This document shows positions 21,978-31,881 of a DNA stretch of 64,000 nt, one piece after another. The notes beneath the pieces were generated by a model that worked only from the letters and a program-made list of their open reading frames with translations, was not told the origin of the DNA and made no database searches. Source of the stretch: Magnaporthiopsis rhizophila. Lineage: Eukaryota > Ascomycota > Sordariomycetes > Magnaporthales > Magnaporthaceae. Numbering within the stretch: position 1 is the first letter of the stretch; every line of letters starts with the position of its first letter. The DNA lies in assembly GCA_003049465.1 (NCBI GenBank), contig PYSS01000046.1:124001-188000 (forward strand). The letters are read 5' to 3'. A program made the translations under genes and the position numbers.

Positions 21978-22739
21978 TCACGAAGCACTCCGCCCTGCCG
22001 GATCCATCTTTTTCGCCGCCATGTCGGCAAAGAGGTCGAGGTCGACGGGCACGCGCTCGCCCATCCAGATTGCGCGCTGCGTGTGGTCGCGGCGGGCTAC
22101 CTCGAGCTCGTCCTCGCCCGGCCCCGCGACCGAGTTCGGGTGGACCAGGACGGACAAGGGCCCGCGCCAGATGGCGAGCCAGGCCATGATGGCGCCGAAC
22201 TGGGCCGGCGTGAAGACGTTGACCTCGAACATGGCGACGGGGTGCGGGCCGATGGGGCCTTTGAACATGTTGTAGATGCGGAGCTCGGGGACTTTTTTTT
22301 TTTTTTTTTTTTTTGTTTCAAATTAGTGTGTGTGATGGGACATATATACACGTTATGTATATATAACCACAAAAACTCACACTCGCGGCGGATGCGTTCG
22401 TGTAGCTCGCGGGCATACTTTGTCTGCGCCGCGTTGCCCTGGTTGTAGTATATGTGCAAATCACTACCAGCGGCATCAGTTCGGCAATGCCCACAACAAA
22501 CAAGGTGTAAGGATGGATGGCTGGGGCTGATAGACAGAGACTCACAAGCCGCCTCGCTTGCCCTTGTTTAGAGGATCCACAAACTCTTTATAGGCGCCGC
22601 TCAAAATGCCAGTTTGCGGGTTCACGAGGCTCTTGTCGCCCTCGCCCACCACGTTGCTCGGGAGGGGGTCGAGATTCTCGAACCCCTTCAGAGGCGACGG
22701 GTATGTGGACGTTGCAGGGTAGTAGCGAGTGTCTGCCAT
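21978..22739 (-). CDS. DOPA 4,5-dioxygenase family protein
   Basis: Small non-haem iron extradiol dioxygenase family; in Amanita the DOPA dioxygenase opens the DOPA ring in betalain pigment formation, while many ascomycete members are uncharacterised. Exons are 22739-22546, 22463-22381 and 22291-21978, 196 aa. Exon 1 encodes the N-terminal DPLNKGKRGG region. Splicing then gives FDLHIYYNQGNAAQTKYA, RELHERIRREFPELRIY, IGPHPVAMFEVN, SVLVHPNS and DHTQRAIWMGERVP, with the conserved His residues in place. The second intron ends in 22 adenines plus G, with no pyrimidine tract. That acceptor is required to make RREFPELRIY. The gene is head-to-head with the ammonia-lyase gene, 1.38 kb apart, suggesting but not proving shared control. 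Confidence 0.88.
22293..22314 (-). repeat. A22 homopolymer (coding strand) at a 3' splice site
   Basis: Twenty-two T on the plus strand, which is A22 on the coding strand. It sits directly in front of the final G of intron 2 of the DOPA-dioxygenase gene and replaces the usual pyrimidine tract. Confidence 0.9.
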
Positions 22740-24122
22740 TTTTCCGAGTGGAATAAAAAGATATATCTAGGAGGTACGCTCGTGAATATCTAGCCTTGTG
22801 AAGATGGGTAGATATATGCTCGTTGGGCGGTCTTTGCCTTGTCTATGAGGACGATGTGGTTTATACGGAAGTTAAAATAGGTGTGGTCATGAGGGACAGC
22901 CTCGTGGCCGATGGGATAGTTCGATTATTCATCCATTGATCACCTCGAAAGGGAAGTCGGATGGTTGGGTCGGAACCATCCGAATTCCGGCGCGCGCGCG
23001 TCGGCTCTTCCGTTCGCCTTTCCCGCATCCTTGTCGCCGGAGCTTGCTTTTCATAATGAAACTTATTTGCCAATTTGTCAGCACGCATCGCTCTCTCGTC
23101 AGGCCCGGTGCTTTTAATGTCGTCAAGGGTGAGGGGATTCAGCTTTAACCCGACGTTGCCGGCATCAATCGGCTCTGGCGGACGACCCGCCACCGACGAC
23201 ATAGGTAGCCAGATGCGTTGTAGATTTTTTTTTATTAAAAAATAATAAAGAAAAAAAAAGATAAAAAAGCAAAAAGCTCACTCGACTGCCCTTCGAGGGG
23301 AGTCGAGTTACGAAAACCCCACTTTTTGGAGGTTTTACTTCGGTAGCTCTAAAGTCGACCGTCAACGGACGGATTCGAATCAGCGAGCTTGGGGTTTTCT
23401 TGGCCCTCACCCGTGGAAGAAGGTTGTGGCATTTTTGACACCACGGTTGTACCCATTCAACCACCCGGTTTGCTGATGTGAGCTGTTGAAAGGAAGCCCT
23501 ATGGTTAGGCATATAAGGGAAGCGACTGCCCTCTGGGGGCATTGGTCTTGAGTGTATCGACGTTCTTGGTGGCAAAAATCAACGACCTTTTCTTGAGGCC
23601 CTGCCCAGGTGGGCGGAAAACAATGATAGGTTCGCACTCTTCCAAGCCGTGCATTCTTTCTTTGTGCCTGCCTATGTTGTTTATTTTGCCGTTCCTCGTT
23701 GCCTTTCTTCGGCCGCTTTCGCTGTGATTCCCTTATGGGCTGAACCAAACTGGCAGGTGCCGTCGAGGCGCGAGATAATGCAGCCGTGGTTGGCGCTGCA
23801 GGCGCTGCAATGAGGCTCCCGCCCTGTTACACAAAATTCCATGCGGGCTAGTGCAAGCTACACTACCCGAGTTTTCGCGGCAAGGTAGGAGGTACCTGAA
23901 TTTTCACCTCCAAGCCGCCTGCACCTACCAACTGCTGTTTGTACCAGGCTCACCTTCATCTGGCGGCCGCCTCGATCGCTCCTGGCCGTCGATGGAAAAT
24001 CCACAAGCCTCCCGTCTTCCCGCCCTGGCATGATGCAAACACCCAAGATCGACCTACGACGCAACCTTCCCTCCTCCTCATAGCACCTATCTTTCGTACC
24101 CTTGACCATCTTCAATCCCGCA
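22740..24122. promoter_or_regulatory. Divergent region between dioxygenase and ammonia-lyase genes
   Basis: 1383 bp between two divergent starts. It includes an A/T-rich run (23224-23275), a block of inverted repeats (23274-23399) and further short dyads up to about 23475. Open frames crossing it (such as minus 23165-23575) show no family and run through the hairpins, so I do not call them genes. It should hold both promoters. Confidence 0.5.
23274..23399. repeat. Nested inverted-repeat block
   Basis: Three dyads are visible. ACTCGACT (23280-23287) pairs with AGTCGAGT (23301-23308), and CCC/GGG pair inside it. GAAAACCCCA (23312-23321) pairs with TGGGGTTTTC (23390-23399). AAGCTC (23274-23279) pairs with GAGCTT (23385-23390). 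It contains TTCGAAT at 23373, but the flanks do not form a tRNA T-stem. It could be a decayed mobile-element fragment or a structured RNA; nothing is recognised. Confidence 0.55.
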
Positions 24123-26473
24123 ATGGCTTTCTCGGATCTTCTCAAGTCACACTGGCAGGAACTGAGGAAGGCTCGGCTCTCCCAGGATATCATCACTGTG
24201 AACGGCCAGAGTCTGACTCTGGGCGCCGTGGTGGCCGTAGCAAGGTCCGACCTCAACCACCCCGCCATAACTTTGTGCCCTCCAACTTTTTCTGGCTAAC
24301 TCACCCACCGGCGCAGATCCACTGACCCCAAGCTCAAGGTTGACGCCACTGCCCTGGCAGGGATCCCGGCATCAGCGGATCTGGTCATCAAGAGCATCTC
24401 GCGGGGCCAGGTCATATATGGCGTCAACACTGGTTTCGGCGGCAACGCCGACACCCGCGTTGTCCTCGCCGTCGTCGAGGCCCTGCAGCGCGCTCTAATC
24501 CGCAGCAAACACTGCGGCATCTTGCAGCCGATCCCGAACTCTCAGAACCAGCACCATACCCCCAATGGGACCAGCAACGGCGACGCCAAGACGCACTCGC
24601 TGCGGCTGGCCATCCCGCTCGATCACCCCGAGGCGGCGACGTGTATGCCCGAGTCGTGGGTCCGGGCGACCATGATCATCCGGCTCAACTCGCTCCTGGG
24701 CGGTGCTTCGGGCGTGCAGCTTGACACCGTCGAGGCACTGACGAGCCTTTTGAATAGCGACATCATCCCGCTGATGCCGCTGCGCGGATCCATCTCCGCC
24801 TCGGGTGATCTCAGCCCCCTATCCTATATCGCTGGTGCAATGCAGGGCGCTCCGGGACTGAGCGTCTACGTCGGGAGCCGCGGCCGTGGCGAGCGGAGAT
24901 GCGTCCGGGCGGACAAGGCGCTCGCCGAGGCCGGCATCAAGCCTATTCAGCTCGGTCCGAAAGAGGGTGAGTCTACCGAACATGCATCCTAAAAGGACGG
25001 CTTTTTTTTGCATTGCAGGAAAATACTGTGATACTGACCGCCGCTTCCCTGACAGGTCTGGCCATCATCAACGGGACGGCTGTGTCTGCGGGCGTGGCTT
25101 CGCTGGCACTGCACGAGGCTCTCTGCCTGGCTGGTCTGTCGCAGGTGCTGACCGCCATGTCGGTAGAGGCTTTCCTGGGTACGGACGAGAGCTTCGATCC
25201 CTTCATTGCCGAGATCCGGCCACATCCCGGCCAGGTCGACTCGGCCAAAACCATCCACGCCTTCTTGCAGGGCTCCAGACTGGCCCGGCTCAACGATGGC
25301 AAGGACAACGTGATCAGGCAGGACAGGTATTCGCTCCGCACGGCTACCCAGTGGGTTGGTCCTGTGCTCGAGGACTTCTCGCTGGCATACGACCAGCTGA
25401 CAACCGAAGTCAACTCTGTGACAGACAACCCGCTGGTGGACACGGCCCGGGGAAGGATCCTGCATGGGGGCAACTTCCAGGCTAAGGCGGTAACCTCGGC
25501 CGTCGAGAAGCTGCGCCAGGGCCTGCAGTCGCTGGGCCGCCTGCACTTTGAGCAGTGCAAGGATCTCTTTAACCCGGACACCAACAGGGGCCTACCTCCG
25601 AATCTGGTCGCCAACGAGCCATCCGGCTCGTATTTGTGGAAGGGCATCGACATCATGACCGCAGCCCTTACCTCGGAGCTCGGCTTTCTCTCCGGCAACG
25701 TTGGCGCGCATGTCATGACGGCTGAGCTCGGGAATCAAGGCATCAACTCGATCGCTCTAATCTCGGCGCGCTACACCTTGACCGCCGTCGAGTGTCTGTC
25801 CCAACTGGCGGCGGTACACCTTCTGGCGCTCTGCCAAGCCCTGGATCTCCGTGTCATGTGGGAGGAATTCCGCCGCGAGTGGCGGCCTTCGTTCGACCGG
25901 CTTTTTAGGGAGTCATTCGGTGGCAAGTTCCCAGACGAGGCCATGGCCGATCTGGCCGCACTGCTTTGGGTCGTGTTCTTCAACCCTGAGAGCCTCGACC
26001 GGCGGAAGGACTCGCAAGACATGTTCAACCAGGCCTCGCGGGCCATGCTGGCACCTATCATGGAGATGCTCGGCAAGTTCTCGGCAGAAGATACCACATC
26101 GCTCCCCATGCCGGCGCTGCAGAGGTTTGTCCGCGGCTGCAGTGCGAGCGCGTGCTCTCAGTTTTCCGAGACGCGCATCAAGTATCGACGAGGGGCAGTA
26201 CAGGCGGCACCATGCCTGGGCGGCGCGGCACGTCACATGTACTTGTATGTTCGCAGAGATCTTGGCGTGCCATTCCTGGGCGAGGAAGATCTGGAGTCGA
26301 CGACGCCGGTAACAGCCAATGGGCACGGCGACGGAGTAACCAACGGGGCGGCCAGGCAGTACCCGGGGATCTTCCTCTCCGACATGGCCCCAACGGTCGG
26401 ATCATACCTCACCGCCATCTATGAGGCGATCCGGAGCGGCGAGCTCTACGACCAGGTGGTGGGGTTGTTTTGA
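24123..26473 (+). CDS. Aromatic amino acid ammonia-lyase (PAL/HAL family)
   Basis: MIO-dependent lyase that eliminates ammonia from an aromatic amino acid, for example phenylalanine to cinnamate. Exons are 24123-24244, 24317-24966 and 25056-26473, 729 aa, the size of eukaryotic PAL. The MIO prosthetic group would form from Ala202-Ser203-Gly204 in GSISASGDLSPLSY. Other active-site blocks are present: YGVNTGFGGNADTR, GPKEGLAIINGTAVSAG, RQDRYSLRT, DNPLVD with GGNFQ, and SYLWKGIDI. Intron 2 (24967-25055) splits the KEG/LAIING block. The substrate-selectivity position, His-Gln in Rhodotorula PAL, reads Ser104-Lys105 here by alignment from memory, so the natural substrate is open. The donor of intron 1 (AAG|GTCCGA) is weak, but the CTAAC branch site and phase support it. 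Confidence 0.93.
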
Positions 26474-27515
26474 CCGGGCAGTGCAGCGCAATAGCAGCGC
26501 GCTAGGAGACTGGAATATTTGAAAAACCAGGGCAATAGCGTCAAAGCCCCAGGGATTCGACAAAGGTTCGCCCCAGAGTTTCAGAACTGAGGGCTCGACC
26601 GCCGCCCCCTCTCGATCATTCATAGACTCCTCGACCAATCTACGAGATTCCCTTGACGAAAAGCAAGCAGCACCTAGCGCAGATGAAATTGCTTGAAAAT
26701 GCGTCGCCCCTTTTGCTGCGGAAACCTCGAGGCTTTTTTGCAGAGATCTTGCTGCGTGACACACAGTTTGAGTGATGCGCGGGTTGGAGCCAATTATAGC
26801 CGCCCTCATACTTTTCTCCTCACTTACACAGTTCAGCCGCACAGCTTTCGGACCTGGCATTAGAGCGAACCTGCCTCGATAGTCCGACTAGCTCCAGTGG
26901 CTAAGTCCCAACCCGGCGGTCTTGGCTGGATGATTTGCCTTGGGCGTCTCGCCTCTGCGTCACTCTCCGTCGTGGCGCCTGCCTTCTTCTTGCTTTTTTA
27001 CCGCCGCACCGGTTCCTGAGACGAGCACTTTCAGCCACCGTCTGTGGATTTTAATCCAAAGTCGCGATGACTGACAGATGGGCGATGTGTTCACCATGGA
27101 TCCTTGTCTCCCTTCATTAAGGGCTGCCAAACATTCAGTTAAGGAACAGTCTTGTGGCTGCAAATTAGTGAGGCCACGTACGGAAAGGAAGCGAAGCTCT
27201 CGTTCAATAGGGATGGGACAACGGAGGCTGCCATGAAACGTGGCGTCGTTAAAACCTTGGGCACTGAGAGAGTAGGGTGACTTGGAGGCTGTGTTCTCCA
27301 GGAATGTGCGCGTGTGCTGTTCCCTGCCACCGTTTGGGCTTTCAGCCCTTTTCCCCATTCTCAACGGCTACCAGCAGGACTCTGGCGAGCCGCGACTGGC
27401 CAGGAGACCACAGCACTATCCCCTCCCGCAATCTTAGGGGCAAGCTGTCTGTCCCCAGTGTAACCGCGAAGATATTCCTCCCCGCATGGCCTACCTTAGC
27501 CAGCCCTAACTAATC

Positions 27516-27529
27516 TCCGCCTAGGCGGA
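27516..27529. promoter_or_regulatory. 14-bp palindrome, CCG-N6-CGG
   Basis: TCCGCCTAGGCGGA is self-complementary and contains CCG and CGG half-sites six bases apart, the kind of paired triplet bound by Zn2Cys6 regulators. It lies about 530 bp upstream of the VWA gene. Regulatory function is inference. Confidence 0.35.
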
Positions 27530-27832
27530 TGGTGGAGGCAGTGTGACGTTTTATCCTTAAACCATTCCACCAACCATCTCGAGAGGCAAGGCAGTCTTGG
27601 GCAGCATGGCGTGTCCAGCTGAGGCGCTCTCCTTGCCGCCAATGCGCCCCGTGATTTGCTTGCTTCCTTGCTTCTGCGGCTGCAACAAAAAAAAACATGG
27701 CGCTTCCGCATAGGCTGTGTCTGGTGCAATGCGCCTTCTGAGTGGTTCTAGCCCCTTGAGCGGCTGATAATCACATCATATTAGTGGCTATAGACGCCTA
27801 CATACAGAGTCACTCACACATCCCTTGGCTGG

Positions 27833-27842
27833 TATATATAAA
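27833..27842 (+). promoter_or_regulatory. TATA box of the VWA gene
   Basis: TATATATAAA, about 214 bp upstream of the ATG at 28056. It is the strongest TATA match in the window and consistent with a highly or inducibly expressed secreted protein. Confidence 0.6.
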
Positions 27843-28055
27843 CACCGCCTTCCATCCTTCTCGGAGGCCTCAGAGGCTTCGTCTTGCTTGTCTATATCGA
27901 TAGCATCCCACACTCGTTTTTCTTCTCCTCCGGGAACCATAATTGCAGAAGTCGTTCGCTCTGCTTCTTTCGCTTATCATCGATACCCCCATCACCACTA
28001 CCAAGACCTTCCACCACCACCACTAATCTTTTTTGCTCCCAACGGACTCGACAAG

Positions 28056-29447
28056 ATGAAGGTCGCCGGTCTCATCAGCAGCCTGGCCCTGCTCGCCTCG
28101 CCCATCCTGGCGCACAGCGGCAGCAGCGGCGTCGTCCGGCGTGACACGGGCAAGTGCAACATCCAGCTGGCCGCCAGCAGCGGCGGACGCAAGGTCGCCA
28201 TCGTGCTGGACTCGTCCGGCTCCATGGCGACCACGGACCCTTCCCGCCTCCGCGTCGCCGCCGGCAAGGCTCTTAACAACCAGCTCGTCCCGTCGGCTGC
28301 CACTGGTGGAAAGAAGGCCGATCTTGTCACTGTTGTCGAGTAAGACACTCTGTCCCAGGACTCTGCTTGCATGCAATACGAGACGTGAAACGAGAAGCTA
28401 ACGTTGGATAATACAAACAACAGCTTCGACAGTTCTGCTCGGGTCATCTTCCCTCTGGGAGACCCCGCTCAGGCCGGCAGCTCCTTTGACAAGATTGACA
28501 GCAGCGGGGGCACGTTTATTGCCGAGTTAGTACACCTTTGTCTTAGTCAGCGTAGGTTTTTGCATAAGCTACCTAGTTGCTAACCTTTTAACCCGCCCCT
28601 CCTTAGTGGTGTCAAGAAAGCCACGGCCGAGCTCACCAAGCCCGGCAACGACCCTACCGCCGACCGGTCCGGCATCGTCGTGCTCACCGACGGCGAGGAC
28701 TCGGACACCAAGGGACTGATCGCGGCCATCGAGGCCGCCCGCGCCGCCGGCATCCGCGTCTCGTTCGGCTTCCTGGCCCCCACGGCCGACGCCTTCAAGC
28801 CGGACCTGCTGTCGGCCATTCTCAAGACGGGCGGGTCGTACGCCTCGTTCGCCACCGCCGACTCCATCCAGAGCTGGCTGTTCCTGATCCTGTCCAACGG
28901 CATCACGGCCTCAGACAACTCGTCCGGAGCCGGCGCCGCGGCGCTCCTGCCGGGCATCACGGTCGCCAAGCTGTCGGGCAGCCAGCCCGTGGCCTTCACC
29001 TACGCCGCCCAGGCCGGCGAGAAGCTCGTGTTTGACGTCACGTCGCTGTCGGCGCAGACGCTGAGCGCCGAGCTGTCCGAGGGCAGCGGCAGCGTCGTCG
29101 GCAAGAACACGACCGCGGCGGCCGGACGCAACGCCAAGACGAGCAGCACCAGCATCACCTTCACCCCCTCGGCCGCGGGCGACCTGAAGCTCGTCGTCGC
29201 GGCCGCCAACTCGACCGGCGAGGGCGTGTTCCAGGTCTCGCTCAACAGCTCGCTCGGCATCTCGGGCTGCAACCTCACGACGCAGAACCCGCCCGCCTCG
29301 GGCGGCAACACCACCACGCCCCTGCCCACGTACTCGCCCACCAAGCCGCCCACCCCGACCGGCACCCTGCCGCCCGTCGTCACGGCCGCCGCGTCTAGGC
29401 TGGGCTTCCCCGTGTTGGCGCTCGGTGTTGCTGCCGTGCTGTTCTAG
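28056..29447 (+). CDS. Secreted VWA-domain protein, probably GPI-anchored
   Basis: Cell-surface protein with a von Willebrand A fold, which usually binds ligands through a metal site. Exons are 28056-28339, 28424-28525 and 28607-29447, 408 aa. Residues 1-19 are a signal peptide (MKVAGLISSLALLASPILA), with a possible dibasic cleavage at RR28-29. The MIDAS motif DxSxS is at Asp52, Ser54 and Ser56 (VLDSSGSM). A second typical block is GIVVLTDGEDSD. The region after about 270 is Ser/Thr-rich, followed by a Pro/Thr-rich stalk (LPTYSPTKPPTPTGTLPP). The protein ends in a hydrophobic tail (LGFPVLALGVAAVLF) expected of a GPI signal. Both introns interrupt codons in phase 2, and splicing restores VVDFDSS and IADGVKK. 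The ligand is unknown. Confidence 0.88.
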
Positions 29448-29897
29448 ATGGTATGACTGACTGACTGACTTCGTTGCCTACACTCACTTTTACCATTGTT
29501 GTTGCGATTGTTCTGTCACGGACTTGTCTTTTTCGACTTCCCCATCGGGGAGGGTAATTGCACGTTAAGTTGCGGCGGATATTTTCTTTGAACACGATAA
29601 AGATGTATGGTAGATGAGATGAGCTCGATTAGATAGTGATGCTATCAGACTATTTGCTGCGAAATACTTTTTGAGACAACAAAAGCCAGTGGATTTGTCC
29701 AAGATAAAAGACTCGATTTTATTCTCTCGGCCCCTGAATCCAGAGGCAGACAATGCACAGCCCTAACCCCTATATATTTGCATATCCGAAAGTGATGATG
29801 GAAAGTGAATAACAGAGAAGTCGATCAAGTCTACTCAACTTACCTCTCACCTAGAAAGCTGCAGAGTACTTACCTCGGTCTGGATTCCTGACGCATC
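29448..29897. other. Convergent 3' region, VWA and DUF6590-like genes
   Basis: A tail-to-tail spacer of 450 bp with no feature beyond the expected 3' UTRs; a short GACTGACTGACTGACT repeat at about 29456-29471 follows the VWA stop. Confidence 0.5.
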
Positions 29898-31241
29898 TCA
29901 AAAATCCAGCTTGGCCCACTTCGGACTCAGGTTTCCCTCCGTCGTCTGCCCGCGAAGTTTCGCGACCTCGGCCTCCAGCTGCTCGATGCGCCTCTTCAGC
30001 CTCTCATTCTCCCTCTGCTCCTGCATGACGGCAGCTTTGTGGTTAGTCTCGACCAGGATCATGTTCGTCTTGAGACCGTGGTTCTCGCGGGTCAGTTTCG
30101 AAACCAGCTCCTCCCTCGACCTCTGCTGGGTCTGCTTCTGGTAGCCGCCGCCGCCGCCGCCCTGGAGGAACACGTCCTCGAGGCGCTTGGCCCGGACGCT
30201 ATGCACCAGACACGCCAGCTTGCGCAGCGAGTCGTCCTCGAGCCGGCCCTCAACGCGGGCGACGAGCCCGCCCGAGGCGTGGATGCTGAACGAGACCATC
30301 TCGGTCAGCTTCAGGACGGCGCGGCCGCCGATGAAGGTGGCTTTGAAGCCCGGCTCGCGGATGCCGAATAAGGTACCGTGGACGCCCTCCTCGGGCTCGC
30401 ACTTGTCCGCGGGGCAGTCGCGGTCGCGCACGCAGACGAACTCGTGCTCGAACTGGCGCTTGTGGTCCAGCCCCGTGCCGTTGTGGGTGTAGATTGGCAG
30501 CGCCTGGATGTGCGTGGCGTGTTTTTCTAGAATCACGAACTTGCGGTACTTCGTGTATACATAACCTCGAGGCGTTTCGGTCAGGTTATCAGCCGAAGCG
30601 CCCGCTGCGGACGCCATCGCGGTGTGGTAAGCGGTTTCGAACACAATTCCGGGGAGACACCTGCTCCGGTCGACGACTTCAAAGTCCCAGCGTTGTCGGT
30701 AGCTGGAACGAGATGAGGTGCTCGAGCTGGATTTGGGAGAGGCCCGGAGGGCCTCCCAAGCATGGATGGCGTCCCACAATGGAGAGCGCCTCGGGCTCGG
30801 TGTCGTCTCCGAGCTCCGGCTCGACTTACCGTACTCTCGTATCTCGCCCTCCTCAAGCTCGTCGTCATCTTCAGGCTTGCTCTCAGGGCTAGTTGATGAC
30901 GACGAGCTCGATGAGGGTGGGGTCACCGCGTCTGACATCTGTACATCGTCAGCGTAACCAGTTCTCGCGTTCGCTCTCGGAACGCTCCGGGCATTGCCCT
31001 GTGTGCCGCTCTCGCGGGAACGGGAGCGCCGCCCCGGCCTGGACCTATCAAACATGTCACTAGGCCGCCACCGGTCTGCCTGAGGCCTACCCCTGTTGCC
31101 GGGTGTAAAGAACGGCTTGGGAGCAGCATTAGGTTTCGTGATTCTGTGGTCCCCGTTGAGGGGCGCATGAACAGAAGAAGGCACATGATGCATGGCGCGG
31201 CCATTGAGCCGCACAGACACACTACGTGTGGTGGGGGCCAT
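29898..31241 (-). CDS. DUF6590-like protein with C-terminal coiled coil
   Basis: Single exon, 447 aa from the ATG at 31241 (MAPTTRSVSV). The frame remains open upstream to about 31496 but without an ATG. The N-terminal 170 residues are Ser/Arg/Pro-rich and probably disordered, with an acidic DDDELEEGEIREYG. A folded middle part from about 205 contains LPGIVFETAYHT and YTKYRKFVILEKHATHIQAL, followed by PIYTHNGTG; this resembles the fungal DUF6590 pattern, but the match is by eye. A Gly-run precedes a C-terminal coiled coil of about 75 residues (SREELVSKLTRENHGLK ... RIEQLEAEVAKL). Ser/Arg patches and the coiled coil fit a nuclear or scaffold protein, but no function is claimed. It is head-to-head with the 111-aa gene. 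Confidence 0.72.
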   Translation of the reverse strand: MAPTTRSVSVRLNGRAMHHVPSSVHAPLNGDHRITKPNAAPKPFFTPGNRGRPQADRWRPSDMFDRSRPGRRSRSRESGTQGNARSVPRANARTGYADDVQMSDAVTPPSSSSSSSTSPESKPEDDDELEEGEIREYGKSSRSSETTPSPRRSPLWDAIHAWEALRASPKSSSSTSSRSSYRQRWDFEVVDRSRCLPGIVFETAYHTAMASAAGASADNLTETPRGYVYTKYRKFVILEKHATHIQALPIYTHNGTGLDHKRQFEHEFVCVRDRDCPADKCEPEEGVHGTLFGIREPGFKATFIGGRAVLKLTEMVSFSIHASGGLVARVEGRLEDDSLRKLACLVHSVRAKRLEDVFLQGGGGGGYQKQTQQRSREELVSKLTRENHGLKTNMILVETNHKAAVMQEQRENERLKRRIEQLEAEVAKLRGQTTEGNLSPKWAKLDF

Positions 31242-31881
31242 TGTTAATGAGACTTCCAAGACAGACGATAGGGGCAAGTTGGAAGCTGTAGCGTTAGCAG
31301 AGCCGTGAGAAACCTCTTGCCGCGACGGAACTGGCAGATGAAAGGGGCAACTTGGAAGATGTAGCTTTGGTAGAGCTATAAGAAATTTCTTGCCGCGATG
31401 AGACCGACAGAATCGTTGAGAGTGTCCGACAGCAAACGTCCATCGAGGCCCTTCCGCACGCAAGCGAAGGTTATATCCTCTTCGCTCATCCAACACAAAG
31501 AAGTATTGTATACCGAGCTCTTCTTTAGCATCTCAGCGGTAAAGATCGTTCAAGCTCAAAGAGACAATAGACACTTGGTCGAATCAAAGACATAGTAGTT
31601 CCCGCACAGGAGCCCAGATGCAACAACAAAGAAGCCGATGTGCAGTTCCCCGATCGATCTCGGGCTCCATCACGGCATCCGGTTTCGTCATGGCGGACAA
31701 AAAGGGGACGATGAGCACGAGGACGCCCCTTTGTAACAAAGGCGCCACTAGTGAAGACCTCCAGAATGCTTTCGAGGGCGACGATCTCTCCCTCCTCTGC
31801 TACCCAAACTCGGGGTTTTTCACCCACAATCTCTACTTCAAATCTGCACTGCATTAGCCTCGCCACAGCCAACAGCGCGCA
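31242..31881. promoter_or_regulatory. Divergent region with a 71-bp imperfect tandem duplication
   Basis: 640 bp between two divergent genes, expected to hold both promoters. The tandem duplication at 31267-31410 is listed separately. No further gene is seen. Confidence 0.5.
31267..31410. repeat. Imperfect direct repeat, two 71-bp copies
   Basis: Copy 1 is 31267-31337 and copy 2 is 31340-31410, 55 of 71 positions identical. Twelve of the 16 differences are transitions, nine of them C-to-T or G-to-A going from copy 1 to copy 2. It sits just upstream of the DUF6590-like gene start. Confidence 0.8.

Larger units (their letters stand above)
26474..28055. other. Intergenic region, ammonia-lyase 3' end to VWA promoter
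   Basis: 1582 bp between two plus-strand genes. It holds the lyase 3' UTR, the palindrome at 27516-27529 and a strong TATA box at 27833-27842. A minus-strand frame at 26402-26860 overlaps the lyase end and has no family similarity, so it was not called. No RNA gene is seen. Confidence 0.5.

Noticed and set aside
23360..23400. Possible tRNA, because of TTCGAAT flanked by GGA and CAG
   Set aside because: The bases on each side cannot form a T-stem, and no D-arm or anticodon arm can be drawn at proper spacing.
23165..23575. 136-codon minus-strand frame between dioxygenase and lyase
   Set aside because: It runs through hairpins and A/T-run low complexity, and shows no family or splice continuation.
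26402..26860. 152-codon minus-strand frame at the ammonia-lyase 3' end
   Set aside because: It overlaps the lyase C-terminus and has no family, promoter or splice support.
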